Source of the DNA: Betaproteobacteria bacterium
Lineage (GTDB): Bacteria > Pseudomonadota > Gammaproteobacteria > Burkholderiales > SG8-39
Assembly (NCBI GenBank): GCA_011391185.1
Contig: JAABRB010000048.1
Span: forward strand, 1-14,772
Reading direction: 5' to 3'
Length of the DNA stretch: 14,772 nucleotides
A program made the position numbers and the translations under genes. Each line of letters opens with the position of its first letter. Position 1 is the stretch's first letter. Below the pieces are notes generated by a model. The model did not search any database. It saw nothing but the letters and a program-made list of their open reading frames with translations, and was not told the DNA's origin. This document shows, piece by piece, positions 13,915 through 14,772 of the stretch.

Positions 13915-14772
13915 TCAGAGCGCAATGAGTGTCGCGCCTTCCTTTGATGAGCGCACGACGGCGTCGAGCACGCGCACGTTGTCCAGTATCTGTTCGCGTG
14001 TATATCGATACGGCGCCTTGCCGGCCACCGCCTTCGCCCACGATTCCAGGTTCGAGCGCACAGTTTGCGCCGCGGGGAATGATCTCGCGGTGCGCTTGCC
14101 GGACGCATCGCTCACCACGAGCTCGCTCGGCAACTCCTTGTCCACGTTCGCGCCCTCGCGCGCCTCCGCCCAGCCCTGCGAGCCGAAGACCGTCAGCCGG
14201 CCGTAGTAAGGGGTCGAGGCAAGCGAGGTGATCGCGGCCGTCGCGCCGGATTCGAAATCGAGCCAGATCGACAGGTGATCCCTTCCGGTGGCGGACGGCA
14301 GCACGTGGGCGGTCCGCGCCCGCACGGACTTCGGTCGACCGGCGTAGGAGATGAAGAGGTCGGTGAGGTGCACGCCGAGCGCGGTCATTCCGGCTGCCGG
14401 TGCGTCCGCTTCGCCGACGCGCCAGTTGTTTGCGTCGACATGTGCGAAGAGGTCGTGGCTGACGTTCGCCTCCATGTGCAGGATCCGGCCCAGGCTTCCC
14501 GCAGCGATCAGCCGTGCGATCTCTTCCATCGCGGGCTCGAAGCGCCGCTCGTGGCCGATGCCGAGCACGATGCCGGCTTTATCGCTGGCGGCGAGCATTC
14601 GCTCCGCGCTCGCGGTGGTCAGCGTGAACGGTTTCTCGCAGAACACCTGCTTGCCCGCCTGCGCCGCGGCGATCACGAGCGACTCGTGGGTGCTGTGCGG
14701 CGTCACTACGAGCACCGCGTCGACGGCTGCATCACCCAGCACGTCGTCGATGGATTTCCGCAGGATCAGGCC
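13915..14772 (-). CDS. Gfo/Idh/MocA family oxidoreductase, N-terminus outside window
   Basis: This is an NAD(P)-dependent oxidoreductase of the Gfo/Idh/MocA family, which usually act on sugars, inositols or related polyols; the substrate here is unknown. 285 residues are visible and the frame is open to the window edge, so the GTG at 14742 is internal, not a start. The N-terminal GxGxxG part of the Rossmann fold (perhaps 60-90 residues) is missing. Visible are VDAVLVVTPHSTHE (17-30), the conserved CEKP with Lys47, GHERRFEPA (73-81) and GMTALGVHLTDLF (128-140), where His135 and Asp138 fit the family's catalytic GxHxxD region. The C-terminal beta-sheet domain is complete and ends at 13915. It is followed at 27 bp by the RlmL-like gene on the same strand. 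Confidence 0.9.
   Translation of the reverse strand, partial: GLILRKSIDDVLGDAAVDAVLVVTPHSTHESLVIAAAQAGKQVFCEKPFTLTTASAERMLAASDKAGIVLGIGHERRFEPAMEEIARLIAAGSLGRILHMEANVSHDLFAHVDANNWRVGEADAPAAGMTALGVHLTDLFISYAGRPKSVRARTAHVLPSATGRDHLSIWLDFESGATAAITSLASTPYYGRLTVFGSQGWAEAREGANVDKELPSELVVSDASGKRTARSFPAAQTVRSNLESWAKAVAGKAPYRYTREQILDNVRVLDAVVRSSKEGATLIAL

Noticed and set aside
14740..14742. GTG as the start of the Gfo/Idh/MocA gene
   Set aside because: The frame stays open to the window edge and the nucleotide-binding N-terminus is missing, so the true start is outside the window.

Overview
The window is a high-GC stretch of chromosome with dense coding and strong GC3 bias. It produces long antisense shadow reading frames, the longest being 802 codons opposite pilT-pilU. 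Gene content and order (yggU-yggT-proC-yggS back to back with pilT-pilU, a tripartite TRAP transporter, a single-domain RlmL-like methyltransferase) point to a Gram-negative betaproteobacterium, probably near Burkholderiales, Rhodocyclales or Nitrosomonadales. That placement is an inference from gene content; there is no rRNA in the window.

Layout. (1) Positions 1-2614, minus strand: yggS, then proC, yggT and yggU. The last three are joined by stop/start overlaps; yggU leaves the window at its 3' end. A head-to-head pair of palindromic repeats separates yggS from proC. (2) Positions 2615-2803: the divergent yggS/pilT control region, with six tandem 12-bp units each carrying a GATC. (3) Positions 2804-5065, plus strand: the type IV pilus retraction ATPases pilT and pilU. 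(4) Positions 5097-6959, minus strand: a 620-residue protein with a cyclic-nucleotide-binding domain and a patatin phospholipase domain, tail to tail with pilU. (5) Positions 6960-7863: a 356-bp gene-free stretch with a perfect 19-bp dyad, a small secreted Cys-containing protein of unknown function, and a second short gene-free stretch. (6) Positions 7864-9523, plus strand: a VOC-fold (glyoxalase/dioxygenase-like) protein and a MetE-core-like zinc methyltransferase, probably one operon. (7) Positions 9520-12457, minus strand: a TRAP transporter operon in the order dctP, dctQ, dctM, converging on the previous operon with stop codons overlapping by 4 bp. (8) Positions 12458-12729: a candidate TRAP promoter and three more copies of the palindromic repeat. 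(9) Positions 12730-14772, minus strand: a THUMP/methyltransferase RlmL-like gene, preceded by a Gfo/Idh/MocA oxidoreductase whose N-terminus lies outside the window.

The left half is conserved housekeeping (PLP homeostasis, proline synthesis, membrane and pilus functions). The right half looks like accessory metabolism: substrate uptake by TRAP, next to a small VOC/MetE-like gene pair that may act on the imported compound. No clearly new multi-gene system is visible. The points most worth following are the 12-bp repeat array in the yggS-pilT control region, the isolated MetE-core enzyme beside the TRAP operon, the 19-bp dyad, and the palindromic repeats found just after two stop codons.
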